A stretch of DNA of 64,000 nt from Elusimicrobiota bacterium. Lineage in GTDB: Bacteria; Elusimicrobiota; Elusimicrobia; UBA1565; UBA9628. The notes beneath the pieces are model-generated. The model did no database searches. It saw only the letters and a list, made by a program, of their open reading frames with translations, and was not told the DNA's origin. Below, one piece after another: positions 51,656 to 60,886 of this stretch. Made by a program: the position numbers and the translations under genes. Location: NCBI GenBank assembly GCA_016212795.1, contig JACRDT010000005.1, forward strand, positions 186,001 to 250,000. Reading direction: 5' to 3'. The stretch's first letter is position 1. Every line of letters begins with the position of its first letter.

Positions 51656-52697
51656 GGGTCCACCACAGGGCCGCGGAGCGCCACTGCGCCAGCTCGGGAT
51701 CGAGGGCGGCGTCGCCCTCCTTGAGGAACTCGTCTTGCCGGTCGAGCATGAGCCTGCGGGTCTCGGCGTAGCGGCCCAGCTCGAAGAGGAGCGAGACCTT
51801 CTCGCGCAGCCACCGGGGACGGTGCTGCGGGTCGTCGCGCTCCAGGCGCTCGAGGGTCGCGAGGGAGCGGCCGGGATCGAGGTGCCGCTCCACCATGTGG
51901 AGGAGCAGAAGGGCGTCCTTGTCGTGCTCCGCCGGCGTCGCGAGCCATTCGGCGGATTGCCGCAGGAGGTTGTCGGCGGCCTCCTCCTCCAGGAGGCCGG
52001 ACCGCGCGTAGTCGTAGCGGACCCGGTGCAGCGCGAGCTGGGGGCCGAGCTGGCCGGGCCGGTGGAACATGTCGCGCTCCGCCGAGTGGATGGCGGTGTC
52101 GAAATCCCGCTGGATCATCGCCAGGGCCGAGGTGGCGTAGAACCTGGTCTCCGGGTCACGGTCCGTGCGCGCCTTGACGATCCAGCCGATGGCATCGGGG
52201 CTCCTGATCTTGGCCAGGATCTCGATGGCGCCGCGCTTGAAGGAGGGGTCGCTGCCGATGAGGGCGTCGACCGCGGGGACGACGTCGAGGGCCTCGGAGA
52301 GCTCCTGCCGGATGGCCGAGGCCGTGCCCAGGCTCGCGAGCCAGGAGGCGTCGTCCTCCTGCTCGTCCTCGAACCGGTAGGCCTCCTTGTCGTGGTGCGC
52401 CACCGGGTGCAGGATGAAGAGGCACCCCCCCAGGACGCACCCGGCCCCGGGGACGAACAGCGCCATCAGGCCCAGGGGCTGGGCCCAGTGCCGCGTCGGC
52501 CTGAACCACCCCTTCTCGCGCGGCGGCGCCAGGAACATGGCGGCGGCCGCCGCCAGGTGCATGACGACCACCCACAGCGGCGGGATGGCCAGGCCGTGCT
52601 CCGCGAGCTGGGCCAGCACGGGGACCTCCAGCGCGACCGCCAGCAGCCAGAGCAGGACGAACGCGGTCCTAAAGGGCGTCGGCTCTGGCTTGTTCAA
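51648..52697 (-). CDS. pelE: PelE-like membrane-anchored TPR protein
   Basis: A 349-residue protein with two N-terminal membrane helices (TAFVLLWLLAVALEVPVLAQL and PPLWVVVMHLAAAAAMFLAP), a third hydrophobic stretch (GLMALFVPGAGCVLGGCLFIL), then helical repeats of TPR/HEAT type (SFKRGAIEILAKIRSPDAIG, LATLERLERDDPQ). The layout and position directly after pelD match PelE. The predicted start lies 29 nt inside the pelD coding end, so translation is coupled. Confidence 0.85.
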   Translation of the reverse strand: MNKPEPTPFRTAFVLLWLLAVALEVPVLAQLAEHGLAIPPLWVVVMHLAAAAAMFLAPPREKGWFRPTRHWAQPLGLMALFVPGAGCVLGGCLFILHPVAHHDKEAYRFEDEQEDDASWLASLGTASAIRQELSEALDVVPAVDALIGSDPSFKRGAIEILAKIRSPDAIGWIVKARTDRDPETRFYATSALAMIQRDFDTAIHSAERDMFHRPGQLGPQLALHRVRYDYARSGLLEEEAADNLLRQSAEWLATPAEHDKDALLLLHMVERHLDPGRSLATLERLERDDPQHRPRWLREKVSLLFELGRYAETRRLMLDRQDEFLKEGDAALDPELAQWRSAALWWTHA

Positions 52698-54033
52698 CCA
52701 TCTCCTCCGCGCTCTCCATCTCGGACTGGTAGGTCCCGACCCCGACTCGCAGCGCCGGCGGGAGGCCCAGCCGGCCGTAGGCTTCGAGCAGCCTCGAGCG
52801 CAGCGCCCGGGCCTGGTCGACCGTGGCCGTCATCATCAGCACCGCGAACGGGGACTCCACGAACGAGGTCTTGGCCACGACGTCGATCTCGCGGGCGGAC
52901 TCCCTCAGCAGCCTGCTCACGACCCGCAGGAACACGACCTGGCGGTCGATGGGGACCGACTCCAGGTTCCCCAGCGACGCCAGGAGCATGGAGAACGGCA
53001 GGGCGTGCCTCTTGCTCCGGGCGAACTCCTGCTTGGAGCGGCTGCGGAAATAGCTCTCGTTGTGGACGCCGAACTCCTCGTCCATGATGGACCGGGCCTT
53101 GAGGTCCTCGTAGTGCATGCACTTGGCCAGAGCCTCGTTGCCCCAGTCGAGCATGAGCGTCAGGAGGTTGACGCTGGCGCTGTTGAAGCGCAGGAAAGGC
53201 ATGGCCTGCACGCTGAACACGGCCGCGACGTTCCCGGCCGGGTCCAGGAGCGGGCCGGCCATGATCGAGTCGAGGCGGCTCCACCGCTCCGCGGACGCCT
53301 CGTCCGACTCCATCGGCGCCCAGTCCCTGAGGCACACGACGCGCTTCTCCGAGCCCGCCTGGCCGATGAGCCCCTGGGTGTAGTTGAGCTCCTTGAGGAA
53401 CGGGTCGTCGGCCTGCCAGCCCCGCTGGTCGCGCAAGACCCAGCGGTGCTCCGCGGGCACGTAGAGGCTCGCCTTCGTCGCGCCGACGGCCTGGGTGAAG
53501 AAATCCATGACCCCGGCGAAGAGGGCGTTGCGGTCCAGGCTGCCAAGCTCCCGGGCGCCGTGGTAGAGCGTCACCATGGACGACATCTGGGAGACCACCT
53601 GCTGCTCGACGGCGCGCTGGGCCTTCTGCTGGGCCTGGATCTGCCTGACGAGGCCCAGGTTGCGGTCCTGGAGGTCGGCGTTCTTGGAGTCCCGGTCGGA
53701 GATCATGTGCAGGAAATTGTCGGCCGCCGCGCCCACGGCGGCGCCGACCACGACGAAGAGCCCAGGGCCGATGAAGAAATCCACGTCCTCGAACCGGAAG
53801 GACTCCCCGCCCAGCTTGAAGCCGACGATGGTGAACGCGGCCGAGGCCAGCCCGGACAGGAAGCCCGCGACCAGGCCGTAGCGCAGGCCGAAGACCAGGA
53901 TGCCCAGCCAGCAGGGGTTGGGGTTCGTCTGGTGGAACGCGAAGTCCCCGCTGAAAAGCCCGCGCTGGACCGCGAAGAGCAGCAGGTAGAAGACGGGGAT
54001 CTCGTAGAGGAAACTGCGCGAGCGCGGGGTCAT
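52669..54033 (-). CDS. pelD: PelD, c-di-GMP receptor
   Basis: A 454-residue protein with four N-terminal membrane helices (about 10-105), a short coiled coil (QIQAQQKAQRAVEQQVV), a GAF domain (about 160-300) and a degenerate GGDEF domain (about 300-454). The I-site RxxD is kept as REID at residues 381-384 (52882-52893), while the GGDEF position reads SFVES, so it should bind c-di-GMP but not make it. This matches Pseudomonas PelD, where such binding switches on Pel synthesis. The start overlaps the receiver gene stop (ATGA). Confidence 0.93.
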   Translation of the reverse strand: MTPRSRSFLYEIPVFYLLLFAVQRGLFSGDFAFHQTNPNPCWLGILVFGLRYGLVAGFLSGLASAAFTIVGFKLGGESFRFEDVDFFIGPGLFVVVGAAVGAAADNFLHMISDRDSKNADLQDRNLGLVRQIQAQQKAQRAVEQQVVSQMSSMVTLYHGARELGSLDRNALFAGVMDFFTQAVGATKASLYVPAEHRWVLRDQRGWQADDPFLKELNYTQGLIGQAGSEKRVVCLRDWAPMESDEASAERWSRLDSIMAGPLLDPAGNVAAVFSVQAMPFLRFNSASVNLLTLMLDWGNEALAKCMHYEDLKARSIMDEEFGVHNESYFRSRSKQEFARSKRHALPFSMLLASLGNLESVPIDRQVVFLRVVSRLLRESAREIDVVAKTSFVESPFAVLMMTATVDQARALRSRLLEAYGRLGLPPALRVGVGTYQSEMESAEEMVEQARADAL

Positions 54034-54401
54034 GCGGAGGGCACCTCTTCTTTGAGTCTCCTGATCAGGTCGCGCGGCTGGAACGGCTTCTGCATGAAGC
54101 GGATGCGCAGCTCCAGCAGCTCCTTGCGCTCCTCGTTGCTGAGAGCCTTGGCCGAGAGCACGAACACCGGGGTCTGGCCGTAGTCCGGGAGCTCCCGCAG
54201 CCTGCGCAGGAGGGTGAGGCCGTCCATGGGGAACATCATCATGTCCACGAACACCACGTCGAAGCGCTCCTTCTGGAGCAGCTCGAGGGCCACCGAGGGC
54301 TCGTTGCAGGCATGGGCGTCGTAGCCCTTGGCCCGCAGGTAGGTGCCCGCGAGATCCGTGAGGTCCTTCTCGTCGTCAACGAGGAGTATTCTTGTCGCCA
54401 T
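54030..54401 (-). CDS. Single-domain response regulator within the Pel operon
   Basis: A 123-residue CheY-like receiver. It shows acidic pocket ILLVDDEKD, the phosphorylated aspartate in VVFVDMMMFPMDGL, threonine/serine in VFVLSAKA and lysine in RFMQKPFQPRDL, so all active-site residues are present. There is no output domain. It overlaps the porin gene by 26 nt and pelD by 4 nt. It may bind PelD or PelE in a phosphorylation-dependent way, adding a second input beside c-di-GMP; this is inference. No cognate kinase is in the window. Confidence 0.88.
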   Translation of the reverse strand: MATRILLVDDEKDLTDLAGTYLRAKGYDAHACNEPSVALELLQKERFDVVFVDMMMFPMDGLTLLRRLRELPDYGQTPVFVLSAKALSNEERKELLELRIRFMQKPFQPRDLIRRLKEEVPSA

Positions 54402-56337
54402 GCCCGTACCAGTGCCACTCGACCGCCAGACGCAGGGTGTGGCTCATCCCGCCGCCGATGCCCGACTCGCTGTCCCTGCTGAAATCGTATCCGCCCTTCA
54501 CGTGCAGGCGTTCTCCGAACCAATCCAGCCCAGCGCCCATGCCCGCCAGGTCGAACGAGGTGAACTTGCGGCCGCGCCCGTCATCGTGGCCGTTGAATGC
54601 ATGGCCGTTGGCGGCCAGCCTCCCGCCCAGCCACCGTTTGCCCAGCGATAGGGTCGCGTAATGGGTGCGCGTGCGCCTGGTCAGCGAGAGCTTGTCGAAG
54701 AAAGCCTCCTGGCCCCAGGCATCCTGCGCCAGGAACCGGTAGCCTGCGCCCAGATAGAAGGGCCTGTCCATCACCCTGTACACCAACTGCGGCGACAGCA
54801 CGGTCCGTTCGGCGCGGCCCCCACCGTCGACGTGATGGAGATTATAGCTGGCTTGGCCCCCGAAGTAAATCCTGGCCCGGGGCAGCGTATCCCAGTTCAC
54901 GCCCAGACGGTCGGTCGTCGCGCCGGCGTCGACCGCGCCGGCCGCGCTCGCCCAGGCGCGCCGCAGCGCCCCGTCCGCGCCCACCCCCCAGCCGCTCTTG
55001 GGCTCCCAGCGGCCGAAAACGCCCGGCGAGAACCCTCCCGAACCGGCCCCGCCCGTGACCTCGGCGTCCCCGCCCGCGGTCCAGGGGCCGGACTCCCAGG
55101 CCGCGGTACCATGGAGGCTTGTCAGCGAGAAGGTCCTGGGCGGAACCTTGTAGGTCGTCACGCCGGCTTTCGCCTCGGCCCGGAGCGCCTCCCTCAAATG
55201 ACCCCGGTAGGCCACGCCCTCCTCGTGGTAGCGCGAACCCTCGGTCTGGTGCAGGACGACATACGGACCGACATGGTGGTCGTATTCGCGGTGGAGCTCC
55301 AGCAGCGACTGGCCGGCCAGCTTGCGATACGCCGGGGAGGAGAGCGCGAAGGACAGGTCCCGCCCCGCCTGGATCCATCGGCGGGACCTCAGGAGCCGTT
55401 CCCCCCGGGAGAAGCGGAACGCCGGCTCCCCCGGCCACCGGAGCACGCTGTCTTCGACGAGCGCGTCGTAGGGGACCCACGCGCCCATCTGCCGCAGCCG
55501 CTCGAGCTCCAAGCGCCTGGTCCGGAAGGCCTGGTCCGGGAACCGCTCGCGCAGCAGCGCCAACGGCTCGTCCGCGTCGCGCTCGAGGCCCGCGCGAAAC
55601 AGGGCGCCCGTCCACTCGAAAAGGCTCTCCGCCTCGCCCGGCTCGCTCTCGAAGAGCTCCTGAAACTCCCGGTCGATCGAATCCTCCCAGCCGGCCCTGG
55701 AGCGCAGCCTCAGACGCATGCGCCTCATGGCTTGGGGCGCCGGCTCCGGCATGGCGGCCAACGCCTCCATGGCGTACTTCTTGCCCTGCTTTTCCTCGCC
55801 CTCCGAGAAGGACAACTCGGAAAGACGGTAGCGCGGCAGAGGGCCGGGGTCGAGCGTCCGCGCCCGCTCGAAAGCCCCTCGCGCGACGGCGCGCTCGCCC
55901 GCGTCCTGGGCATGGGAGCCCAGCTGCATCAGGAGCTCCACGCTCTCGCCTTGCAGGGCGAGCAGCTCCTTGTAGAACGCCGCGGCCTCGGAGGATCGGC
56001 CCTGCAAGGCGGCGACGCGGGCCAGCCGCATGAGCCAGACGGGCTTGCGCCCGTCGTCGTCCAGGCGCGCCCGGGCGAACGCCCAGGCCTCGCCGAGGCG
56101 GTCCTCCGCGATGAGGAGGTCGGTCAGGAGGAGGCCCCGCCGGCGGTCCGCGTCGGTCCACTCCCCGGCCCCGGCGCCCGGCGCGGCCGCGGAGGACGAA
56201 CCGACGGCGGAAGGAGCGGCTCCCAAGGCGACCGGAGCCGTCGAGGCGGCCGCGCCCGCGGCATGAGGCTCCAGGGCCCCCGCCGGCCAAGCCAGCAGGA
56301 ACGGCAGGGCGCTCCAGGCCGCCGAGAGGCCCCTCAC
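54376..56337 (-). CDS. pelB: PelB C-terminal-like protein: TPR plus outer-membrane porin barrel
   Basis: A 653-residue protein starting at GTG 56337 (GTGA overlap) with a signal peptide (SAAWSALPFLLAWPAGALEP). An Ala/Pro linker, TPR-like helices (about 60-330, e.g. LGEAWAFARARLDDDGRK, GAFERARTLDPG) and about 16 amphipathic strands in the last 300 residues follow (WTAGGDAEVTGG, ARIYFGGQASYNLHHV, THYATLSLGKRWLGG). It ends in TLRLAVEWHWYG plus a short tail. This corresponds to the periplasmic TPR and porin part of PelB. Here it is a separate gene. Confidence 0.82.
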   Translation of the reverse strand: MRGLSAAWSALPFLLAWPAGALEPHAAGAAASTAPVALGAAPSAVGSSSAAAPGAGAGEWTDADRRRGLLLTDLLIAEDRLGEAWAFARARLDDDGRKPVWLMRLARVAALQGRSSEAAAFYKELLALQGESVELLMQLGSHAQDAGERAVARGAFERARTLDPGPLPRYRLSELSFSEGEEKQGKKYAMEALAAMPEPAPQAMRRMRLRLRSRAGWEDSIDREFQELFESEPGEAESLFEWTGALFRAGLERDADEPLALLRERFPDQAFRTRRLELERLRQMGAWVPYDALVEDSVLRWPGEPAFRFSRGERLLRSRRWIQAGRDLSFALSSPAYRKLAGQSLLELHREYDHHVGPYVVLHQTEGSRYHEEGVAYRGHLREALRAEAKAGVTTYKVPPRTFSLTSLHGTAAWESGPWTAGGDAEVTGGAGSGGFSPGVFGRWEPKSGWGVGADGALRRAWASAAGAVDAGATTDRLGVNWDTLPRARIYFGGQASYNLHHVDGGGRAERTVLSPQLVYRVMDRPFYLGAGYRFLAQDAWGQEAFFDKLSLTRRTRTHYATLSLGKRWLGGRLAANGHAFNGHDDGRGRKFTSFDLAGMGAGLDWFGERLHVKGGYDFSRDSESGIGGGMSHTLRLAVEWHWYGHGDKNTPR

Positions 56338-57803
56338 CGGTCTCCCGGCCGGCCCGGGGCGCTCGAGATCGAGACGGCAGGCGGAACCGCGACCCCGACG
56401 CGCTTGAAATACGATTCGAGGGCGTCGATCGCCTTGGCCCTGTCGCCGACGGCCAGGTGGACGCTGGCAAGCGCGTCGTAGGCTTTGGGGTCGTCGGGGA
56501 AACGGCGGATGAAGCGCTCGGTCGCGCGGGCGGCCTCCGGGAACTTCTGATGGCTCCGGTGCTGGTAGATGACGGCCTGCCACGAGTCCTTGTCATCGGG
56601 CACGCGCGAGACCAGGTACTCGTAGGCCTGGGCCGTCTCCGGGTAGCGGTCCTCCTGGGCGAGGAGGGACGCCAAGGCGCGGGCCCGCTTCAAGTCCGCG
56701 GGCGAACGAGCCAAGCGCCTCTTGAGGACGCCGATCGCGTCGTCGAGCCGTTCCATGATCTCGTACTCGTAGGCCAGCATGTCGATGCCGGCTTCGTCGT
56801 CCGGGAACTTGGCCAGGAAGCGCTCCAGCCAGGAGGAGGACTCCGCGTATCTTCCCGCGTCGGCGTAGACGTAGACCAGGCTCCACCAGCGGCTCCGGTT
56901 CGAAGGGTCGAGCCGGAGCAGGTCCTCGTAGAACCGGACGCCGTCCTCGAGCTTGCCGCCCTCGATGAGGCAGCTGCCCAGAGCGCGCGGCCACTCCAAC
57001 TCCTTGGGTTGGAGCGCCAGAAGCATCTTCAGGTCCGGGACGGCGTCGCCGCAGCGCTTGGCCTCGACGTGGATGGAGACCCGCTCGGCGAGCAGGCCGG
57101 CATCCCTGGGAAATTGCCGCAGCCCGTCCTCGATGGCGGCCAACGCGGCCCCCCGGTCCTTCCTCATCCGGTGGATGCGCACGGCCATGCGCCTGGGCTC
57201 AGGGTCGCGCGGCTCCTGGGCGAAACGCTCCTGGAGAAGGTTCAACGCCGAGTCGAAATCGCGCCGGACCAGGAAGTGCTGGAGCATCCTGTCGCGATAG
57301 CCCGTCTTCTCGGCGGCCACCATGGAGAGGGCCTTGAGCGCCGCGACCATCGCCGCCTCGTCCTGCGCCACGGCCGCCTCTTGAAGATCCCGGTACAACA
57401 ACTCCTCGAGCCAGGGGGAGTCGGCCCCGGGCTTGTTCTTGAAGTCCGCGAAGAGCTCGCGGCGGAAGGCGGCGGCACGCTCCCGCATGCCCGCGTTGTC
57501 CATGGCCGCCAGGACCTCGCGGCCAGCCGTGGCGTCGCCGCGACGATGGCGATAGAAAGCCTCCAGGAGACCCACGGCCTCCTCGGGACGGCCCGCGGCC
57601 TCGAAGGACGCGGCCAGCGCCCGGGTCGCGCCCTTGTGAAAAGGATGCCGGTGGAGATACCCCTGGTAGAAGTCGATGGAACGGCTCCTGTTGCCCTCGT
57701 CCCGGTACATCTGGCCGCGAAAATACTCGCTCGGATACACGAACCAGCCCATCACCGCCATGACGGCGAAGAAGGAGACCACCTGGGTCCAGGAGAAGAT
57801 CAC
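56334..57803 (-). CDS. pelB: PelB N-terminal-like protein: membrane-anchored TPR
   Basis: A 489-residue protein starting at GTG 57803 (GTGA overlap with the deacetylase gene). One membrane helix (VVSFFAVMAVMGWFVYP) is followed by about 12 TPR units (ALNLLQERFAQEPRDPEPRRMA, GVRFYEDLLRLDPSNRSRWW, AIDALESYFKRVG). In Pseudomonas PelB the N-terminal helix and TPR array are in one chain with the porin; here they are separate and overlapping genes. The periplasmic TPRs would hold PelA and guide polymer to the porin. Confidence 0.82.
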   Translation of the reverse strand: MIFSWTQVVSFFAVMAVMGWFVYPSEYFRGQMYRDEGNRSRSIDFYQGYLHRHPFHKGATRALAASFEAAGRPEEAVGLLEAFYRHRRGDATAGREVLAAMDNAGMRERAAAFRRELFADFKNKPGADSPWLEELLYRDLQEAAVAQDEAAMVAALKALSMVAAEKTGYRDRMLQHFLVRRDFDSALNLLQERFAQEPRDPEPRRMAVRIHRMRKDRGAALAAIEDGLRQFPRDAGLLAERVSIHVEAKRCGDAVPDLKMLLALQPKELEWPRALGSCLIEGGKLEDGVRFYEDLLRLDPSNRSRWWSLVYVYADAGRYAESSSWLERFLAKFPDDEAGIDMLAYEYEIMERLDDAIGVLKRRLARSPADLKRARALASLLAQEDRYPETAQAYEYLVSRVPDDKDSWQAVIYQHRSHQKFPEAARATERFIRRFPDDPKAYDALASVHLAVGDRAKAIDALESYFKRVGVAVPPAVSISSAPGRPGDR

Positions 57804-59926
57804 GGCTGGGGCTCCACGCGCACCTCGCGGGCCGGGTCTTGGCCCTCCGCGTCGGGGAACCCGACTCTGAGGGTCCCGGCGGCGTCCGAGACCAGGCGGA
57901 GGTCGGCCGGGCCGCTCCGCACCCGATAGGCCCTTGCCGGCGCCAAGCCGGCCAGCACGCACTCGCCCTTCCACCACCCCTGCCTGAAGAAGCGCACCCC
58001 GCCGCCGTCCCGGACCCATCTCGAGACCTCGAAATTCGCCTCCGCCAGGTAGGGGAGGCGGGGCGCCTGGGCCGACAAGACGACCTCCCGGGCCTCGCCC
58101 TCATCCAGGAACACGTAGAGGCTCTCCCCCTCACGCTTGAAGCCGATGACCCCCTTGGACGAGGCGAGGTCGGGAGAGCGCTTCTCTGCGTCGAAGCGGA
58201 TGGTGCGCATCGGCGCCCCCCCCTCGAGCCGGAAGCGGCCCTCGCCCAGGCGCCGGACGCGCATGGTGAAGAAGCCCTGCACCGAGCGGATGTAGCGGCT
58301 GATCCACACCGGATGCAGAGGCTTCGCCCTGGCCCATTCGAACACCTTATGGATGGCTTGGAGCGCGGCGTATTTCTCGGCGCCGTAGAGGTGGACGTAG
58401 ACGTCCACGGGCTTGACGCGCCTGGGGAGGCCGGTCTTCTCGAAGGTCTCCACGACCTCCCGGAACCCGAAGAACGGCCCTGTCCAGTGGTTGGTGTAGG
58501 AGTCCTCGTTCGACGCCGGAGCGTAGACCTGCCGCGCCGCGCCGACCTGCCTGCTCAACGGATAAAGGTAGGAGTAGCTCGGGTACCTGCCGTCGAACCG
58601 GCCGCCTTCGCCGTTGACGTGGAGGAGCCCGGCCTTCTCCGCGACGGCGACGTCCTGGGCCGAGGGAAGGCAGTCGCCGGTCCAGAAGAACAGCCGCGTC
58701 GGCCTCTCCTTGGGCAGGACCCGCTCGTTGAGGTAGGCCACCGACCAGGCGACCTCGCGCCCGGCATCCATCCTGTACCCCGGGATGTTGAGCGCCAGCT
58801 TCCCGCTGTTCCACACCAACGGATGGGCGTAGCCGTGCGAAGCAGGCTCCACGTTCGGGCGGGTCAGCAGGTCCCGGGCCAGCTTCCACGACGACGCGTC
58901 GTTGAACCCCGCCAGATCGGCGTAACCCGTGATCATCGAGACGCTGAAGGGGGTGTCCGGATACTTGTCGACGATCTCCCCCAGGAAGACCTCGCCGCTC
59001 CACTTCTTGGGATCGAGCTCGGACCGGTTGAAGAACCCGTCGCCGTCCACGTGGTTGATGTAGACCCGCCGGCCGTTGATGGTCGTCACGTCCGGCCGCG
59101 GCAGGCCTTTCAGACGGAACGCCTCCTCGAAGAAGGCGAAGGGGTCCACGACCCAGCGGTACTGAAAGGGGAATATCTCCTTGTTCTCGTACAGGAAGAA
59201 CGGGTCGAGCGCCAGGGCCCCGCGGCTCGTCACGCCGACCGGCTCGGATTGCTTCAGCGCCCCCTCGGACAGCGCCAACCGGAGCAACGCCCTGCCGCCC
59301 GGCAGGAGCCGGACCCGCGGCACGTAGGACAGCCCATCGAGCGAGACCGCCCGCTCGAACCCCATGAGCCGCTTGTCGACCGACGCCACGGCCGCGCCCA
59401 GAACATCCACGGACTGCCTGGCCGCGACCTCGGCGCCCAGCGTCTTGAGCATCTCGACGCACGCCTGGTCGACGGCGGGGTCGCGGACTTCGAGGGGAGC
59501 GTAGGTGCCGAGGTCGCCGAGCACCACCACCCTGGTCCCGGCCAGCAGGGCCGAGCGCAGCCACCTGCAGACAGGGCCCGGGGCCGGCGAATCGGGCCGC
59601 CTTTCGAACCAGGCCAGCACCCCGGCGTAGCCCCTCAATCCCGCCGGGTCCGGCAGGCCCTCCGAAGCCTCCCGGTAGACCACCTCGACGCCCAGGTGGT
59701 TGAGGGGCATCTCCGCGCGAGTGTGGATCTGGAGGAAGGCGATGTCTTTGAACGCCCCTTTGATGTCCTCCTTGCGGTAGACCGCCAGCACCTTGCGCCC
59801 GATGAGCCCGTCATCCTGCGCCCGCGCGGCAAGCGACGCCCACGGAACCGCTGACAAGGCGATCGCCAGCATCAGGGCCGAGCGGAGCCCCCCCGTCCTG
59901 GCAGATGGGAACAGGGGCCTCGTCAT
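57800..59926 (-). CDS. pelA: PelA deacetylase half (periplasmic polysaccharide deacetylase)
   Basis: A 708-residue exported protein (signal peptide SALMLAIALSAVPWASLAARA). The N-terminal 250 residues look like the reductase/ThuA-like linker domain of PelA (YAGVLAWFERRP, RVVVLGDLGTYAPLE). The deacetylase domain has the metal aspartate in VYINHVDGDGFFNRSE and two histidines in EPASHGYAHPLVW (HxxxH). A C-terminal beta domain follows (about 560-708). It should remove acetyl groups from Pel in the periplasm. In Pseudomonas this activity is fused to the hydrolase; here the hydrolase is the preceding gene, with a 4-nt overlap. Confidence 0.87.
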   Translation of the reverse strand: MTRPLFPSARTGGLRSALMLAIALSAVPWASLAARAQDDGLIGRKVLAVYRKEDIKGAFKDIAFLQIHTRAEMPLNHLGVEVVYREASEGLPDPAGLRGYAGVLAWFERRPDSPAPGPVCRWLRSALLAGTRVVVLGDLGTYAPLEVRDPAVDQACVEMLKTLGAEVAARQSVDVLGAAVASVDKRLMGFERAVSLDGLSYVPRVRLLPGGRALLRLALSEGALKQSEPVGVTSRGALALDPFFLYENKEIFPFQYRWVVDPFAFFEEAFRLKGLPRPDVTTINGRRVYINHVDGDGFFNRSELDPKKWSGEVFLGEIVDKYPDTPFSVSMITGYADLAGFNDASSWKLARDLLTRPNVEPASHGYAHPLVWNSGKLALNIPGYRMDAGREVAWSVAYLNERVLPKERPTRLFFWTGDCLPSAQDVAVAEKAGLLHVNGEGGRFDGRYPSYSYLYPLSRQVGAARQVYAPASNEDSYTNHWTGPFFGFREVVETFEKTGLPRRVKPVDVYVHLYGAEKYAALQAIHKVFEWARAKPLHPVWISRYIRSVQGFFTMRVRRLGEGRFRLEGGAPMRTIRFDAEKRSPDLASSKGVIGFKREGESLYVFLDEGEAREVVLSAQAPRLPYLAEANFEVSRWVRDGGGVRFFRQGWWKGECVLAGLAPARAYRVRSGPADLRLVSDAAGTLRVGFPDAEGQDPAREVRVEPQP

Positions 59927-60879
59927 GGCTCCCTGGGAGGGAACACCCGCCCCATGCGGGTCAGCGACGGGCTCGTGAGGTAGGGTCTGAACCCATTCTT
60001 GAGGCAGCGCCGGACCGCGGCGCGGATCCAGCGCTCGTCGCGCTCCGGGAGCGTCGAATAGAGCAGGACGAACACCGGCTTGCCGGTGCGGACGGCGAAA
60101 TCCTCAAGGGCCCGCTCCTTGGCCTGAGACACGGCCTTGGGCGTGGGGACGCACACCCCACCCTTCGGCGGACACCGCGTATAGAGGTCTTCCACGACCA
60201 CGCCGTCGATCATGGGTCCGATGCGCTCGAGAAGAGGCAAGGCGTTGTTGACGAGGATGGCGGCGCCCGGGCTGTCCTCGCGCAGCCGCCGCACGAGATC
60301 CACTGCGGCGTCGACGCTCCCCGCGAAGCGGGCCTTGTCCTTGGACTCGAGGTAGCCGGCCGTATCGATCGTGTCGAGCATCACGCCCTGGTAGCCTTTG
60401 GCCAGGGCCGCCGGGACGACCTGGTCGAGGAGGAGCTTGCGCCACTCGTCGGACCGAAGATCGACCCGGTGGGCGCCCGGCCAGCCAGGGTTGGGCTCGA
60501 CGATGAAAGAACGGCTGCTGGCCGACGCCCACCACCACCGGCTCTCGTGGGCCTCTCCCGCGCTCACGTAGGCCAGCCGCACGGGCCCGCTCGCGGGGGG
60601 AAGGCTGAACGAATCCGGGTCCACGACGGCCAGATCCAACGACTGCCACGCCGCGGTCGAAAGGATCCGGCCGTAGAAGCAGGCCCAGCGCCGCGCCCCG
60701 TCCAACCGGGGCCTGTCCGCGGCAAGGCACGGGCCGCAGAAGCTCAAGGCCGCCAGAGCCGCGAAGCCCAGCCGCCGGGTGACAGCGCGCCGGAGCGCGC
60801 CAAGACGCGCGGGGAGAGCGGGATTCACAACGAGCCGAGGAATCTCTCTTGATGAGGAACGACGGCCCTTGCCCGGCAT
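59923..60879 (-). CDS. pelA: PelA hydrolase half (endo-alpha-1,4-polygalactosaminidase-like)
   Basis: A 318-residue exported TIM-barrel protein of the GH114/GH166 type. It shows WACFYGRILST, VRLAYVSAGEAHESRWWW, the catalytic-strand motif YQGVMLDTIDTAGYL, AAILVNNALPLLERI and DGVVVEDLYTRC. The family cuts alpha-1,4-galactosaminoglycan, the backbone of Pel. A long basic stretch precedes the hydrophobic signal (RLGFAALAALSFCGPCLAA), so the true start may be a GTG about 17 codons downstream. It overlaps the deacetylase gene by 4 nt and follows the kinase-like gene by 7 nt. Confidence 0.85.
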   Translation of the reverse strand: MPGKGRRSSSREIPRLVVNPALPARLGALRRAVTRRLGFAALAALSFCGPCLAADRPRLDGARRWACFYGRILSTAAWQSLDLAVVDPDSFSLPPASGPVRLAYVSAGEAHESRWWWASASSRSFIVEPNPGWPGAHRVDLRSDEWRKLLLDQVVPAALAKGYQGVMLDTIDTAGYLESKDKARFAGSVDAAVDLVRRLREDSPGAAILVNNALPLLERIGPMIDGVVVEDLYTRCPPKGGVCVPTPKAVSQAKERALEDFAVRTGKPVFVLLYSTLPERDERWIRAAVRRCLKNGFRPYLTSPSLTRMGRVFPPREP

Positions 60880-60886
60880 CGGATCA

